Positions 1 to 6,824 of a stretch of DNA of 32,545 nucleotides are shown in pieces (position 1 is the stretch's first letter; each line of letters opens with the position of its first letter). The stretch spans positions 1-32,545 of the forward strand of contig ONQT01000038.1 of the NCBI GenBank assembly GCA_900320045.1. The letters are read 5' to 3'. Under the pieces are notes generated by a model that was not told where the DNA came from, made no database searches, and was given only the letters and a program-made list of their open reading frames with translations. This DNA is from an uncultured Prevotellaceae bacterium. Lineage in GTDB: Bacteria; Bacteroidota; Bacteroidia; Bacteroidales; Bacteroidaceae. Position numbers and translations under genes: made by a program.

Positions 1-75
1 ATCAGCCTTGACAGCACGGAGGGCGAGGGCACCACGTTTACAATCGTAATACCGCAGAGAGATGGAGAGGATTAG
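1..75 (+). CDS. Sensor histidine kinase, C-terminal end only
   Basis: An open frame enters from the left edge and stops at the TAG ending at 75. Its last residues include GEGTTFTIVIP, the typical end of a histidine kinase ATPase domain (G2 box and final beta strand). The stop overlaps the start of the response regulator at 62 by 14 bp, as expected for a translationally coupled two-component pair. The sensor domain and the phospho-accepting His lie outside the window, so the signal cannot be inferred. Confidence 0.85.
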   Translation: MSLDSTEGEGTTFTIVIPQRDGED

Positions 76-820
76 GATATTGCTCGTTGATGATGACCGC
101 CAGAACTCAGAGCTACTAAGGAAGTTCCTGGAGGTGGAAGGCTATGAAGTGGACTATGCCGAGAATGGACGTGCAGGATGGGACATATACGCTGCCAGCC
201 GTCCGGACTTGGTACTGCTTGATATCAACATGCCGCTGATGAACGGATTCGAGTTGGCACGGAGGATTCGTGAACAAGACCGCGACGTGCTGATCTTCTT
301 CCTCACCGACCGGACGGAAAAGGCCGACCGTCTGAAAGGGTTCGACCTGAAAGGCAATGACTATATTCCAAAGCCGTTCTATCCCGAAGAACTGATTGCC
401 AAGATCCCCGAAGAACTGATTGCCAAGATCCGTGAGCGTTTCGAGCATCGCCAGGCTTCGTTACCATCGCGCATAGTCATCGGCCAGACCATTTTCGACA
501 GTAACCTCTCCACGATAGAATTTACCGGAACAGTGCAGCACCTATCTGCCCGCCAGTCGGAGATTCTCACCATTTTAGCCCAGCATATCGGCCAGACCGT
601 AGAACGTTCGTATCTGCTGGAACACGTTTGGGGAAACGATAGTTATGCCAACTCCCTCGCCCTCAACGTCCAGATAACCTATATCCGCAAGATGCTCGAA
701 CCCGACACCAGCATCTCCATCGTGTCCATAACCTATATCCGCAAGATGCTCGAACCCGACACCAGCATCTCCATCGTGTCCCTCAAGAAGCGCGGGTATA
801 GGTTGGAGGTGGCAGAATAG
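62..820 (+). CDS. OmpR/PhoB-type response regulator with internal duplications
   Basis: This is the DNA-binding partner of the kinase ending at 75. The receiver domain (about residues 4-120) has the acidic pocket D10-D12, phospho-acceptor D54, the switch residue T82 and the conserved K104 in the KPF motif. A winged-helix trans_reg_C domain (about 140-250) follows and ends in the usual KRGYRL wing motif. The 252-aa length is about 26 residues over a normal OmpR family member, which equals exactly two perfect in-frame tandem duplications: 8 residues at the end of the receiver (383-430) and 18 residues in the DNA-binding domain between recognition helix and wing (674-781). The second should disturb the winged helix, so the protein may be non-functional, altered, or an assembly artefact. 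Family assignment is secure; activity is not. Confidence 0.93.
   Translation: MERIRILLVDDDRQNSELLRKFLEVEGYEVDYAENGRAGWDIYAASRPDLVLLDINMPLMNGFELARRIREQDRDVLIFFLTDRTEKADRLKGFDLKGNDYIPKPFYPEELIAKIPEELIAKIRERFEHRQASLPSRIVIGQTIFDSNLSTIEFTGTVQHLSARQSEILTILAQHIGQTVERSYLLEHVWGNDSYANSLALNVQITYIRKMLEPDTSISIVSITYIRKMLEPDTSISIVSLKKRGYRLEVAE
383..430 (+). repeat. Perfect 24-bp tandem duplication inside the response regulator
   Basis: Units 383-406 and 407-430 are identical and in frame. Each encodes PEELIAKI at the last helix of the receiver domain. The reading frame is kept. Confidence 0.95.
674..781 (+). repeat. Perfect 54-bp tandem duplication inside the response regulator
   Basis: Units 674-727 and 728-781 are identical and in frame, adding 18 residues that start with ITYIRKMLEP. 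This repeats the C-terminal part of the recognition helix and the strand leading to the wing. Confidence 0.95.
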
Positions 821-1090
821 ATGGGCCTGGAAAACTATGACTTCCGCCGCATCATGGGCATCACCTAAGAGACCATCGGCTCTATTAGATACAGGATTCT
901 ACATAATGTGAAGATTGTAGATAGATGTTGACGGTTGATGTGCTATATGTGTTTAATTCGTCAACATTAGAACTTGACGGCCATCTTCATGTTCTTTGCA
1001 GATTATTGAGACAATCTGCAAAAAAATGGGTGCAAGCAGTATGTGTTTTTTGAAATTGGGTGCAAATTGGGTGCAATTTTGAAATATATG
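821..1090. other. Non-coding gap with short direct repeats and a hairpin
   Basis: No convincing gene is visible. The octamer GGGTGCAA occurs three times (1029-1036, 1059-1066, 1070-1077), the last two as part of an 11-bp tandem repeat. An 8-bp inverted repeat lies at 997-1004/1013-1020 (TGCAGATT/AATCTGCA). It is followed by A residues on the plus strand, so it is not a plus-strand terminator. The position beside the 3' end of a tRNA gene would suit an old integration site, but no integrase is in view. Confidence 0.5.
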
Positions 1091-1127
1091 AGAAAATAAA
1101 AAGGAGTTAGGTTTTCTCTAACTCCTT
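1091..1127 (-). terminator. Rho-independent terminator of tRNA-Asn
   Basis: A perfect 10-bp stem (1101-1110 pairs with 1118-1127) with a 7-nt loop is followed, on the minus strand, by a T-rich run across 1100-1091. It begins 35 nt past the 3' end of the tRNA. Confidence 0.85.
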
Positions 1128-1161
1128 GCTAACCAACATTTTGTAGGTGCTCTACTTTTTG

Positions 1162-1235
1162 CGCTTCAGGATGGGCTTGAACCAACGACCCCCTGATTAA
1201 CAGTCAGGTGCTCTAACCAACTGAGCTACTGAAGC
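1162..1235 (-). tRNA. tRNA-Asn (anticodon GTT)
   Basis: On the minus strand a cloverleaf can be drawn: acceptor GCTTCAG/CTGAAGC, a D arm with GCTC/GAGC, anticodon stem CCTGA/TCAGG around the loop CTGTTAA (anticodon GTT), a 5-nt variable loop, and a T arm with TTCAAGC. The discriminator base is G, and CCA is not encoded. The T stem GTTGG/CCATC has one U-U mismatch. It has its own promoter (1258-1289) and terminator (1091-1127). Confidence 0.93.
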
Positions 1236-1257
1236 AGGTTTTGCGTTTAAGCGGGTG

Positions 1258-1289
1258 CAAAGATACGGAGTTTTTCTGAATTGCGCAAA
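1258..1289 (-). promoter_or_regulatory. Bacteroidetes-type promoter for tRNA-Asn
   Basis: Minus strand: -33 TTTG at 1289-1286, a 20-nt spacer, and -7 box TATCTTTG at 1265-1258. It matches TTTG-N19-21-TAnnTTTG. The tRNA 5' end lies 23 nt downstream. Confidence 0.85.
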
Positions 1290-1328
1290 CTTTTTAAGGA
1301 AAAAATTCACGGAAAGCGTATTTTTTTG

Positions 1329-1336
1329 TAATTTTG
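1329..1336 (+). promoter_or_regulatory. -7 box for the S41 protease gene
   Basis: TAATTTTG matches TAnnTTTG 25 nt ahead of the ATG at 1361. No clear -33 TTG is seen at the right distance. The box argues that translation starts at 1361 rather than at the in-frame TTG at 1334, which lies inside it. Confidence 0.65.
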
Positions 1337-1360
1337 CACCCGATAAATACACAAACAGTA

Positions 1361-3046
1361 ATGAAGAGAATACTATTTGGCTTGTTTTGCAGCCTCTGCA
1401 TAACGCAGTTCAGCGTAGCGCAAAAGGTAAAGGATAGTGCGCCGAATACACAGAAGAGTGCCCCTAATACCGAGAAGAGTGCGTCCAACAATGGCGTGAA
1501 GTCGCCTGGTGCCGAGCAAAATGTGAAGAACCATAACTTGGAAGTTGCCAAGAATCTGGAGATTTTCAATGCCCTGTACAAGAACCTCGACCTGATGTAT
1601 GTCGACACGCTCGACGCCAACAAGGTGGTATCGACGGGTATTGATGCCATGCTGCGGTCGCTGGATCGCTACACGGAGTACTATCCTGAGCAGAAGCAGA
1701 AGGAGCTGAAGACCATGCTGACGGGCAAGTATGCCGGAATCGGTGCACTGATACGCTACCACCAGCGGCTGAAGAAGGTGGTGATAGAGGAACCGTACGT
1801 AGGCATGCCTGCCCAGGAAGCCGGACTGCGCAAGGGCGACATTATCCTGCAGATCGATGACACGGTGATGACGGACAAGAATACAGCGTTCGTTAGCAGC
1901 CATCTGCGCGGTGAAGCCGGCACGACCTTCATGCTGAAGATAGAGCGTCCGTCGACAGGTAAGAAGATGAACTTCAAGATAACGCGTCGTTCCATCAAAA
2001 TGCCTGAAATCACCTACTACGGCATGCGCCCGAACCAAGTGGGATATATCTGTCTGAGCACCTTCACCGGCGAGCCTGCCAAGGCTATGCGACGTGCTTT
2101 TCTGGATTTGAAGAAGAAAGGCGCCACGAAACTCATTCTCGACTTGCGCGGCAATGGTGGTGGTTCGCTGACGGAATGTGTCGATATCCTGAATATGTGG
2201 ATTCCGAAGGACGTCAAGATTGTCGAAACGAAGGGAAAGCTGAAGCGTGCCAATTCGGAATACAAGACCCGCATGGAACCGGTGGACACCCTGATGCCCA
2301 TCGTTGTGCTGGTGAATCAGGAAACGGCGTCGGCTTCCGAGATTACCAGTGGTGCGCTGCAGGATTTGAAGCGAGGAATAATAATAGGTACGCGCACGTA
2401 TGGAAAGGGTTTGGTGCAGATTCCTAACGTCGACCTGCCGCACAACGCCAATCTGAAACTGACGACGTCGCGCTACTACCTGCCGTCCGGCCGTGGCATC
2501 AAGATGGAGGAGGGTATCAAGCCTGACGTGGAGGTCAAGCCAGACACCATGTCTAACATCTCCATGTATCTGGACCGCATGGATTCCACCGAGGTGATGT
2601 TCGACTACGTCGTGGACTATATAGGCAAGCACCCGACGATAGCGCCTGCCAACGATTTTCACTTGACGGATGCCGACTATGCCCGCTTTACGGAGCGTGT
2701 CATCAAGGCAGGCTTCACTTACGACCAGGTCAGCAAGAAGCAGTTTGAGGAACTGGTGAAAGTGGCGAAGTTCGAGGGCTACTATGACGATGCCAAGGAT
2801 GAGTTTGATGCGCTGAAGGCCAAGTTGGACCACCACGACGTCAGTCGCGACTTGGAGCGCCATCGTGACGAGATCCAGCAGCTCATCGAGCAGGATATTG
2901 TCTCGCACTATTACTACCAGGGCGGTCAGGTTCAGGTTGGTCTGCGTAACGACAAAACGATTCAGGAGGCAGAGCGCATCCTCAACACCGATGGGGAGTA
3001 TCAAAAACTACTACATCGTGAACAAACGGCCGAAAAAGTGGATTAA
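1361..3046 (+). CDS. S41 family C-terminal processing protease (CtpA-like)
   Basis: A secreted or periplasmic serine endopeptidase that, in this family, trims or degrades proteins from their C-termini. The N-terminus is a signal peptide ending near SVAQ (residue about 21). A short low-complexity linker follows, with SAPNT-like units repeated three times. A PDZ domain sits at about residues 105-190 (GIGALI, GLRKGDIILQID). The S41 catalytic domain contains LDLRGNGGG, the catalytic serine in TASASEI (S324) and the general-base lysine in TYGKG (K349). Their 25-residue spacing equals that of E. coli Tsp. The C-terminal region (about 420-560) is mostly charged and helical. The 561-aa length is typical of Bacteroidales members. 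It is transcribed alone and divergently from tRNA-Asn. The substrate cannot be inferred. Confidence 0.93.
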   Translation: MKRILFGLFCSLCITQFSVAQKVKDSAPNTQKSAPNTEKSASNNGVKSPGAEQNVKNHNLEVAKNLEIFNALYKNLDLMYVDTLDANKVVSTGIDAMLRSLDRYTEYYPEQKQKELKTMLTGKYAGIGALIRYHQRLKKVVIEEPYVGMPAQEAGLRKGDIILQIDDTVMTDKNTAFVSSHLRGEAGTTFMLKIERPSTGKKMNFKITRRSIKMPEITYYGMRPNQVGYICLSTFTGEPAKAMRRAFLDLKKKGATKLILDLRGNGGGSLTECVDILNMWIPKDVKIVETKGKLKRANSEYKTRMEPVDTLMPIVVLVNQETASASEITSGALQDLKRGIIIGTRTYGKGLVQIPNVDLPHNANLKLTTSRYYLPSGRGIKMEEGIKPDVEVKPDTMSNISMYLDRMDSTEVMFDYVVDYIGKHPTIAPANDFHLTDADYARFTERVIKAGFTYDQVSKKQFEELVKVAKFEGYYDDAKDEFDALKAKLDHHDVSRDLERHRDEIQQLIEQDIVSHYYYQGGQVQVGLRNDKTIQEAERILNTDGEYQKLLHREQTAEKVD

Positions 3047-3132
3047 ACGACATTTTTAATGTAATTTTTCGTTAAATAGGGGGGGGTATTGTTAATTGAG
3101 CTTAATTTATACAGATTTTCCACATGTTTTTC

Positions 3133-3162
3133 TTGTAGGAAACGGGAGAATTCGTAACTTTG
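3133..3162 (+). promoter_or_regulatory. Orphan promoter after the S41 protease gene
   Basis: -33 TTG at 3133-3135, a 19-nt spacer, and -7 box TAACTTTG at 3155-3162. No open frame of credible size follows before the terminator at 3212-3250. Confidence 0.7.
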
Positions 3163-3168
3163 CATTGC

Positions 3169-3250
3169 ACACAACTAGTAATTTTAATCTATATTTATCA
3201 TTTTCCTCATTAGGGAAGCCGTTCGAGAGAATCGCTTCCCTTTTTCTTTG
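3169..3250 (+). ncRNA. Candidate small RNA of about 75-80 nt
   Basis: The interval begins about 7 nt after the -7 box TAACTTTG and ends in a strong terminator hairpin (3212-3241) with a T-rich tail. The first 40 nt are A/T-rich and apparently unstructured, then comes the hairpin. This is the layout of a stand-alone sRNA, but no known family was recognised. Alternatively the hairpin is the terminator of the S41 gene, which ends 165 nt upstream, and the promoter match is fortuitous. Confidence 0.45.
3212..3250 (+). terminator. Rho-independent terminator
   Basis: AGGGAAGC (3212-3219) pairs perfectly with GCTTCCCT (3234-3241) across a 14-nt loop, and TTTTCTTT follows. It can end both the S41 transcript and the candidate sRNA. 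Confidence 0.85.
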
Positions 3251-3413
3251 CCTTTTATTGCAGAACTGGCAGTCTACTGATGTGTCTTGGATCAGTACGC
3301 TGATTACATTTGGCTTTTTCGGCAATTGCTTATTGTAAAATCGGGAACCACGCTAAAACCGCGTTTTTTTATATGCTTATTTGTTAAAAAAGCATTGTTT
3401 ATTTGTTATTTTG
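3251..3413. other. Intergenic gap, mostly featureless
   Basis: No gene is visible. There is a weak TACATTTG box at 3305-3312 without a proper -33 element, and a short GC stem (ACGC/GCGT) near 3350-3365 followed by seven T residues. Confidence 0.4.
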
Positions 3414-3444
3414 TTGCAGAAATCATTTCTTTTTCGTACCTTTG
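3414..3444 (+). promoter_or_regulatory. Promoter of the AraC-AraC-S66 cluster
   Basis: -33 TTG at 3414-3416, a 20-nt spacer, and -7 TACCTTTG at 3437-3444. The ATG at 3461 follows after a leader of about 10 nt. Confidence 0.8.
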
Positions 3445-3460
3445 CCGAAAAATAAGAGAC

Positions 3461-4063
3461 ATGTCAGTATCGATTGTTATCATCTTCGCCATATTGGTCG
3501 TCTGCATGACGTCGATCGTTGCTTTTCTGTCCCTCAGGCGACAAGAAAAGGTCATCTTGCACGAGCTGATGAAGATTTCTGCACGCCTCATGGAATTAGA
3601 AATACACATGGCTGCCCTGCAGTTCAACCATAACCTTAACAACCATGCTGAGCAGAGCCATAACCCTGTCGGCGCGACAGACCATCATGAACACGTGGAT
3701 CTCTCATCGATGGACGACGCAGCGCTGTTCGACCATCTCAGCAAAGTTATCAAGGACGAGCAGATGTTCCGCTGGCCAGACTTCAACCGTGCGGCCGTCA
3801 TGGAACACTTCACGCTTTCTGCAGCGCGTGTTGGCAGTGCCTTTGCGAAGGGTGGCGGTATGGGATTGCCCGAGTTCGTGCGTAACTGTCGGCTCGACTT
3901 TGCCTGCCGCCTGATGGTAGAACGACCTGAGCTGTCGTTCGTCGAGGTTGGTGAGTCCTCGGGTTACCAGCGCACCACGACCTTCTATCATGACTTTAAG
4001 TCGCGCTTTGGCATGACACCGGCGGAGTACAGGGCGAAGGAGTTGGAGAAAACTGCTATCTGA
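3461..4063 (+). CDS. Membrane-anchored AraC-type regulator, short form
   Basis: A 200-aa protein. One hydrophobic segment at residues 4-24 is followed by LRRQEK, suggesting the rest is cytoplasmic. A predicted coiled region (about 25-60) and a His/Asn-rich linker come next, then a C-terminal AraC-family double helix-turn-helix (about 95-195). The second HTH shows the family signature: VGESSGYQRTTTFYHDFKSR followed by FGMTPAEYR. The first HTH is less typical (FTLSAARVGSAFAKG). The start is placed at 3461 because the promoter lies just upstream and the longer frame would begin before it. No sensor domain is evident apart from the membrane helix. It is first in a same-strand cluster with the genes at 4132 and 5279, separated from the former by 68 nt, and is likely to control cell-envelope genes. 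Confidence 0.8.
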   Translation: MSVSIVIIFAILVVCMTSIVAFLSLRRQEKVILHELMKISARLMELEIHMAALQFNHNLNNHAEQSHNPVGATDHHEHVDLSSMDDAALFDHLSKVIKDEQMFRWPDFNRAAVMEHFTLSAARVGSAFAKGGGMGLPEFVRNCRLDFACRLMVERPELSFVEVGESSGYQRTTTFYHDFKSRFGMTPAEYRAKELEKTAI

Positions 4064-4131
4064 AAGGATGTGATACGTGACAAAAGACAAGACAGAACTG
4101 GATATTGAACGATTAATGACTTAATACGACG

Positions 4132-5298
4132 ATGTACGAACATCAGGGATTACAAGAGGTGTTTTTCGTCATGCTCTACGGAGGGGCATCGATGATGGCG
4201 CTGCTGGCAGCACTCTACCTGCTGCTGCGTCGTACCAATGTCGTGTCACCTGGTGTCAACTCCCCGCGCGAACTCCGCAGCTGGGCGGCAGCGTTCCTGT
4301 TTTCGGTCGTTGCCAGTCACGTCTGGTGGTATGTCCTGGGCATCCATTGGCTGGAGGACGATCGCTTCCTGCGCAATGCCATTGCCATCACCCTTGACCG
4401 CATCACCTTCGTTCCTATGATGATGTGTGTGCTGCTGCGCATGCTGCAGCACCGCCGGCTGCCGTTGTGGCCCGTTGTCGCAGCCATGGTGCCGTTCGCG
4501 GTGATAGCCGTTCTAAGCATCGTCCAGCACAACCATCGTTTCGAATTGTATATGGAGAGCTACAGTCTGCTGCTTTGCGTCGTCTTCTTTATAATATATG
4601 TACGCGAGGTGTGGTGCTACGGCCGCTGGCTGCGCGACAACTACGCCGACCTGGAGCATAAGGAAGTATGGCAGAGTCTCGTGCTCATCGCCTGCATCCT
4701 GCTGGTCTATATCGTCTATACTACCAACGAAGGTGCGCTGGCCACCGAGTATCTCGCCCAGTGGCTTACGCTCGCCATTATCCTCTTCATCGTTTGGCGC
4801 GTCGACACACTCGAGCGTCTTGTCGGCGAGCAGGTCAAGGTCGTTCCCATTGTCGACGGCGCTGTCTCCGAACAGGCTGAGGACGCTGTTGACGATGTCG
4901 TTGATACGGGTGCCGATGTGGCTATGCTGCTACAGACACGCTGCGAGACTACCTTGCTCTACGTGCAGCACGACCTCACCTTGTCGCAGCTGGCCGCAGA
5001 AATAGGTACCAGCCGTGCCACGCTCAACGCCTGGCTTTCCGAGCAGGGCGACACCTACCACGCCTACATCAATAGGCTCAGAATTGACCATTTCATCGAC
5101 ATCTACCGCGAGTCATTGTCTGTCGAGCACCCCTATACCATTTATGAGTTGGTTACACACTGTGGCTATAGCAGTTATGCGACCTTTAGCACGGCTTTCC
5201 GCAAGCGGACCGGCCTTACTCTCGCACAATGGATGAAGAAAGAGAATTTAGCAAAGAAATCAACACATCACGCATATAATGGGTATGAATCAAGGTAA
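4132..5298 (+). CDS. Multi-pass membrane AraC-type regulator
   Basis: A 388-aa protein with two halves. Residues about 8-225 contain roughly seven hydrophobic segments (for example FFVMLYGGASMMALLAAL and VLIACILLVYIVYTT), resembling the 7TM-type sensor seen in some Bacteroidetes HTH proteins. A cytoplasmic linker rich in Val and Asp follows (about 235-262), then an AraC-type DNA-binding region (about 270-380). That region has HDLTLSQLAAEIGTSRATL as first HTH and VTHCGYSSYATFSTAFRKR with GLTLAQWMKK as second. It presumably senses a membrane or envelope cue and acts directly on DNA. The last 20 bp overlap the S66 homologue, indicating coupling. No Shine-Dalgarno site precedes it, as is normal in this phylum. 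Confidence 0.82.
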   Translation: MYEHQGLQEVFFVMLYGGASMMALLAALYLLLRRTNVVSPGVNSPRELRSWAAAFLFSVVASHVWWYVLGIHWLEDDRFLRNAIAITLDRITFVPMMMCVLLRMLQHRRLPLWPVVAAMVPFAVIAVLSIVQHNHRFELYMESYSLLLCVVFFIIYVREVWCYGRWLRDNYADLEHKEVWQSLVLIACILLVYIVYTTNEGALATEYLAQWLTLAIILFIVWRVDTLERLVGEQVKVVPIVDGAVSEQAEDAVDDVVDTGADVAMLLQTRCETTLLYVQHDLTLSQLAAEIGTSRATLNAWLSEQGDTYHAYINRLRIDHFIDIYRESLSVEHPYTIYELVTHCGYSSYATFSTAFRKRTGLTLAQWMKKENLAKKSTHHAYNGYESR

Positions 5299-6256
5299 AG
5301 AGATTGTTCGGCCACCTTTCCTGCGCGAAGGTGACAAGGTGGCGTTTGTTTCGCCTGCTTACTGGATGCCCCAAGAGGCCATCCAGCAGGCGGCGGAGGC
5401 CTTCAAGAGCTGGGGCTTGCAACCGATTATCAGTCCGCAGGCCAACAGCCAGGACGTCAAGGCATACGCCGGCACGGCCATGGAGCGCGCCGGCGACTTG
5501 CTGTGGGCGCTTGAAGACGACGACATCAAGGCCATCATCTGCTCACGCGGCGGCTATGGCACCCTGCACCTGCTGCGACTCATACCCCGCGAGAAGTTCC
5601 GCGAACACCCGAAATGGATAGTCGGCAACGGCGATATCACCACGCTGCTCTATGGCATAGCCAGCCAGAGCGTGCAGAGCATCTACGGTCCGATGGCTTT
5701 CCAGATGGCCTTTAGCCAAGGTGTAGACGCTGAGCAGTTGCGTAACATCCTCTTCGGCATCATTCCGCAGTACCACCTGCCCAGCCATTCCCGCAATGTC
5801 TGTGGTCATGCCGAGGGCGTGCTCATCGGTGGTAACCTCACCAGTTTCAATGCCGTAGCGGGTACGGGCTTCTATCCTATACCTGAAGGCGATACCATCC
5901 TTTTCTTCGAGGAGGTAGAAGAGTCGCTGCACAACATCGACCGCATGTTCTACACCCTCATGCTTCAGAAAGCCTTTTGGATGGTCAAGGGTGTTATCTT
6001 CGGTATGTTCATGGCTGTGCGTTACGACCTCGAGTTCAACAGCGTCGAGCACATGCTCGTCGACCATCTGCGCAACTTGGGCATCCCTGTCTGCTGCGGT
6101 CTGCCTACGGGCAGCAATAGTTGTCTGCCGCTCATTGAAGGTGCTCCCTGCACGCTCGACGTCACTCCCGAGGGTTCTACGATTACCTTCCACATAGAAG
6201 GAGGTCGACAGAACATTGTCGACCTCAAGGAAAACGAGCAGCAGCTCATGAAGTAA
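5279..6256 (+). CDS. LD-carboxypeptidase (peptidase S66) homologue, probably catalytically dead
   Basis: Active S66 enzymes cleave the L,D bond of the murein tetrapeptide in cytoplasmic peptidoglycan recycling. The 325-aa frame keeps the family fold signatures: REGDKVAFVSPA at the N-terminus, SRGGYGTLHLL (89-99), GGNLTSFNAVAGTGF, and FFEEVEESLHNIDRMF. The catalytic triad looks broken. The nucleophile motif GxSDxT reads GNGDIT, with Gly at 118. The C-terminal GH motif reads PTGSNS, with Ser at 279 where His is expected. The catalytic Glu appears kept (E211). There is no signal peptide, so it is cytoplasmic. It overlaps the upstream membrane AraC gene by 20 bp (ATG at 5279; an alternative ATG at 5285). 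A binding role for muropeptides, perhaps linked to the regulators, is speculation. Confidence 0.88.
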   Translation: MGMNQGKEIVRPPFLREGDKVAFVSPAYWMPQEAIQQAAEAFKSWGLQPIISPQANSQDVKAYAGTAMERAGDLLWALEDDDIKAIICSRGGYGTLHLLRLIPREKFREHPKWIVGNGDITTLLYGIASQSVQSIYGPMAFQMAFSQGVDAEQLRNILFGIIPQYHLPSHSRNVCGHAEGVLIGGNLTSFNAVAGTGFYPIPEGDTILFFEEVEESLHNIDRMFYTLMLQKAFWMVKGVIFGMFMAVRYDLEFNSVEHMLVDHLRNLGIPVCCGLPTGSNSCLPLIEGAPCTLDVTPEGSTITFHIEGGRQNIVDLKENEQQLMK

Positions 6257-6262
6257 CACCCC

Positions 6263-6306
6263 TTCCGCCTTCAGCAATCGCGGTAATGGTTATTCCGCCT
6301 TCAGCA
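6263..6306. repeat. 14-bp direct repeat at the 3' end of the sigma gene
   Basis: TTCCGCCTTCAGCA occurs at 6263-6276 and again at 6293-6306, 30 bp apart. The second copy is the last codons and stop region of the sigma factor read on the minus strand. The first lies in the short gap between the convergent genes. Confidence 0.8.
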
Positions 6307-6811
6307 CCCGTTCCCTAACCGTTTGACGGGCGCGGAAGATGTTGACCTTTACCTGCTGTTCGGTCATGCCCAGGATGACGGCAATGTCGTGATAGCTTTT
6401 CCCCTCCATGTCGCGCAGTTGCATGCAGCTGCGCTGTTTCTCCGGCAACTGGTTGATCAACTGTCGCACCAGTTGCAGGCGGTCGTGCTGCACGGTCTGC
6501 TCCTCGGGGTTGGCCATGTGGCTGTTGTCTATCGGGTCGAAGCTGCTTGTTTCCGACTGCTGGTCGTCGTCCAACGAAAGCACTTGGTTGTCCATGCGCC
6601 GCAGCTTGTCGAGCGATAGGTTACGGCAGATAGTCAGGCAAAAGGCCTCCATGGATTCTATCTGTTGCCACTCGTCGCGTCGGTTCCACACCTTCATCAT
6701 CGTTTCCTGTACCACGTCCTCTGCCTCCGCACGGTTTTGCGTGATGCGGAGTGCCAGCCGGAAGAGTATGTTCTTCAGCGGCAATACATGGGTTTGGAAC
6801 GTTACTTTCAT
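6290..6811 (-). CDS. ECF-type RNA polymerase sigma factor
   Basis: A 173-aa sigma-70 family protein of the extracytoplasmic-function type. Region 2 lies at about residues 10-75, with the core-binding and -10 recognition pattern ALRITQNRAEAEDVVQETMM and FCLTICRNLSLDKLR. Region 4 lies at about 115-170 (QLINQLPEKQRSCMQLRDMEGKSY, then DIAVILGMTEQQVKVNIFRAR), which reads the -35 element. The length is typical. No anti-sigma gene follows on the minus strand; the next gene is the convergent S66 homologue. The promoter 14 nt upstream predicts a leader of only about 7 nt. It is divergent from the TPR-AraC regulator at 6939 and shares a 130-bp control region with it, so the two may be co-regulated. Confidence 0.93.
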   Translation of the reverse strand: MKVTFQTHVLPLKNILFRLALRITQNRAEAEDVVQETMMKVWNRRDEWQQIESMEAFCLTICRNLSLDKLRRMDNQVLSLDDDQQSETSSFDPIDNSHMANPEEQTVQHDRLQLVRQLINQLPEKQRSCMQLRDMEGKSYHDIAVILGMTEQQVKVNIFRARQTVRERVLKAE

Positions 6812-6824
6812 CTTTTTTCCGCTT

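Noticed and set aside
821-868. 15-codon open frame directly after the response regulator stop
   Set aside because: Too short, no leader or conserved feature; at best a remnant.
997-1020. Hairpin as a plus-strand terminator of the two-component genes
   Set aside because: It is followed by A residues rather than T residues and lies about 180 nt from the stop.
1373-3004. Long minus-strand open frame opposite the S41 protease gene
   Set aside because: Shadow frame: composition is Leu/Val/His-rich with no domain, while the plus strand has clear S41 motifs.
3305-3370. Second possible promoter-terminator unit (TACATTTG at 3305 and a T7 run near 3364)
   Set aside because: No -33 element at the right distance and a stem of only four pairs.
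3287-3460. 58-codon upstream extension of the AraC-type gene
   Set aside because: It would begin ahead of the clear promoter at 3414-3444; the hydrophobic N-terminus at 3461 fits better.
5543-6277. Minus-strand frame opposite the S66 homologue
   Set aside because: No domain, no promoter, and the opposite strand codes for a recognisable protein.
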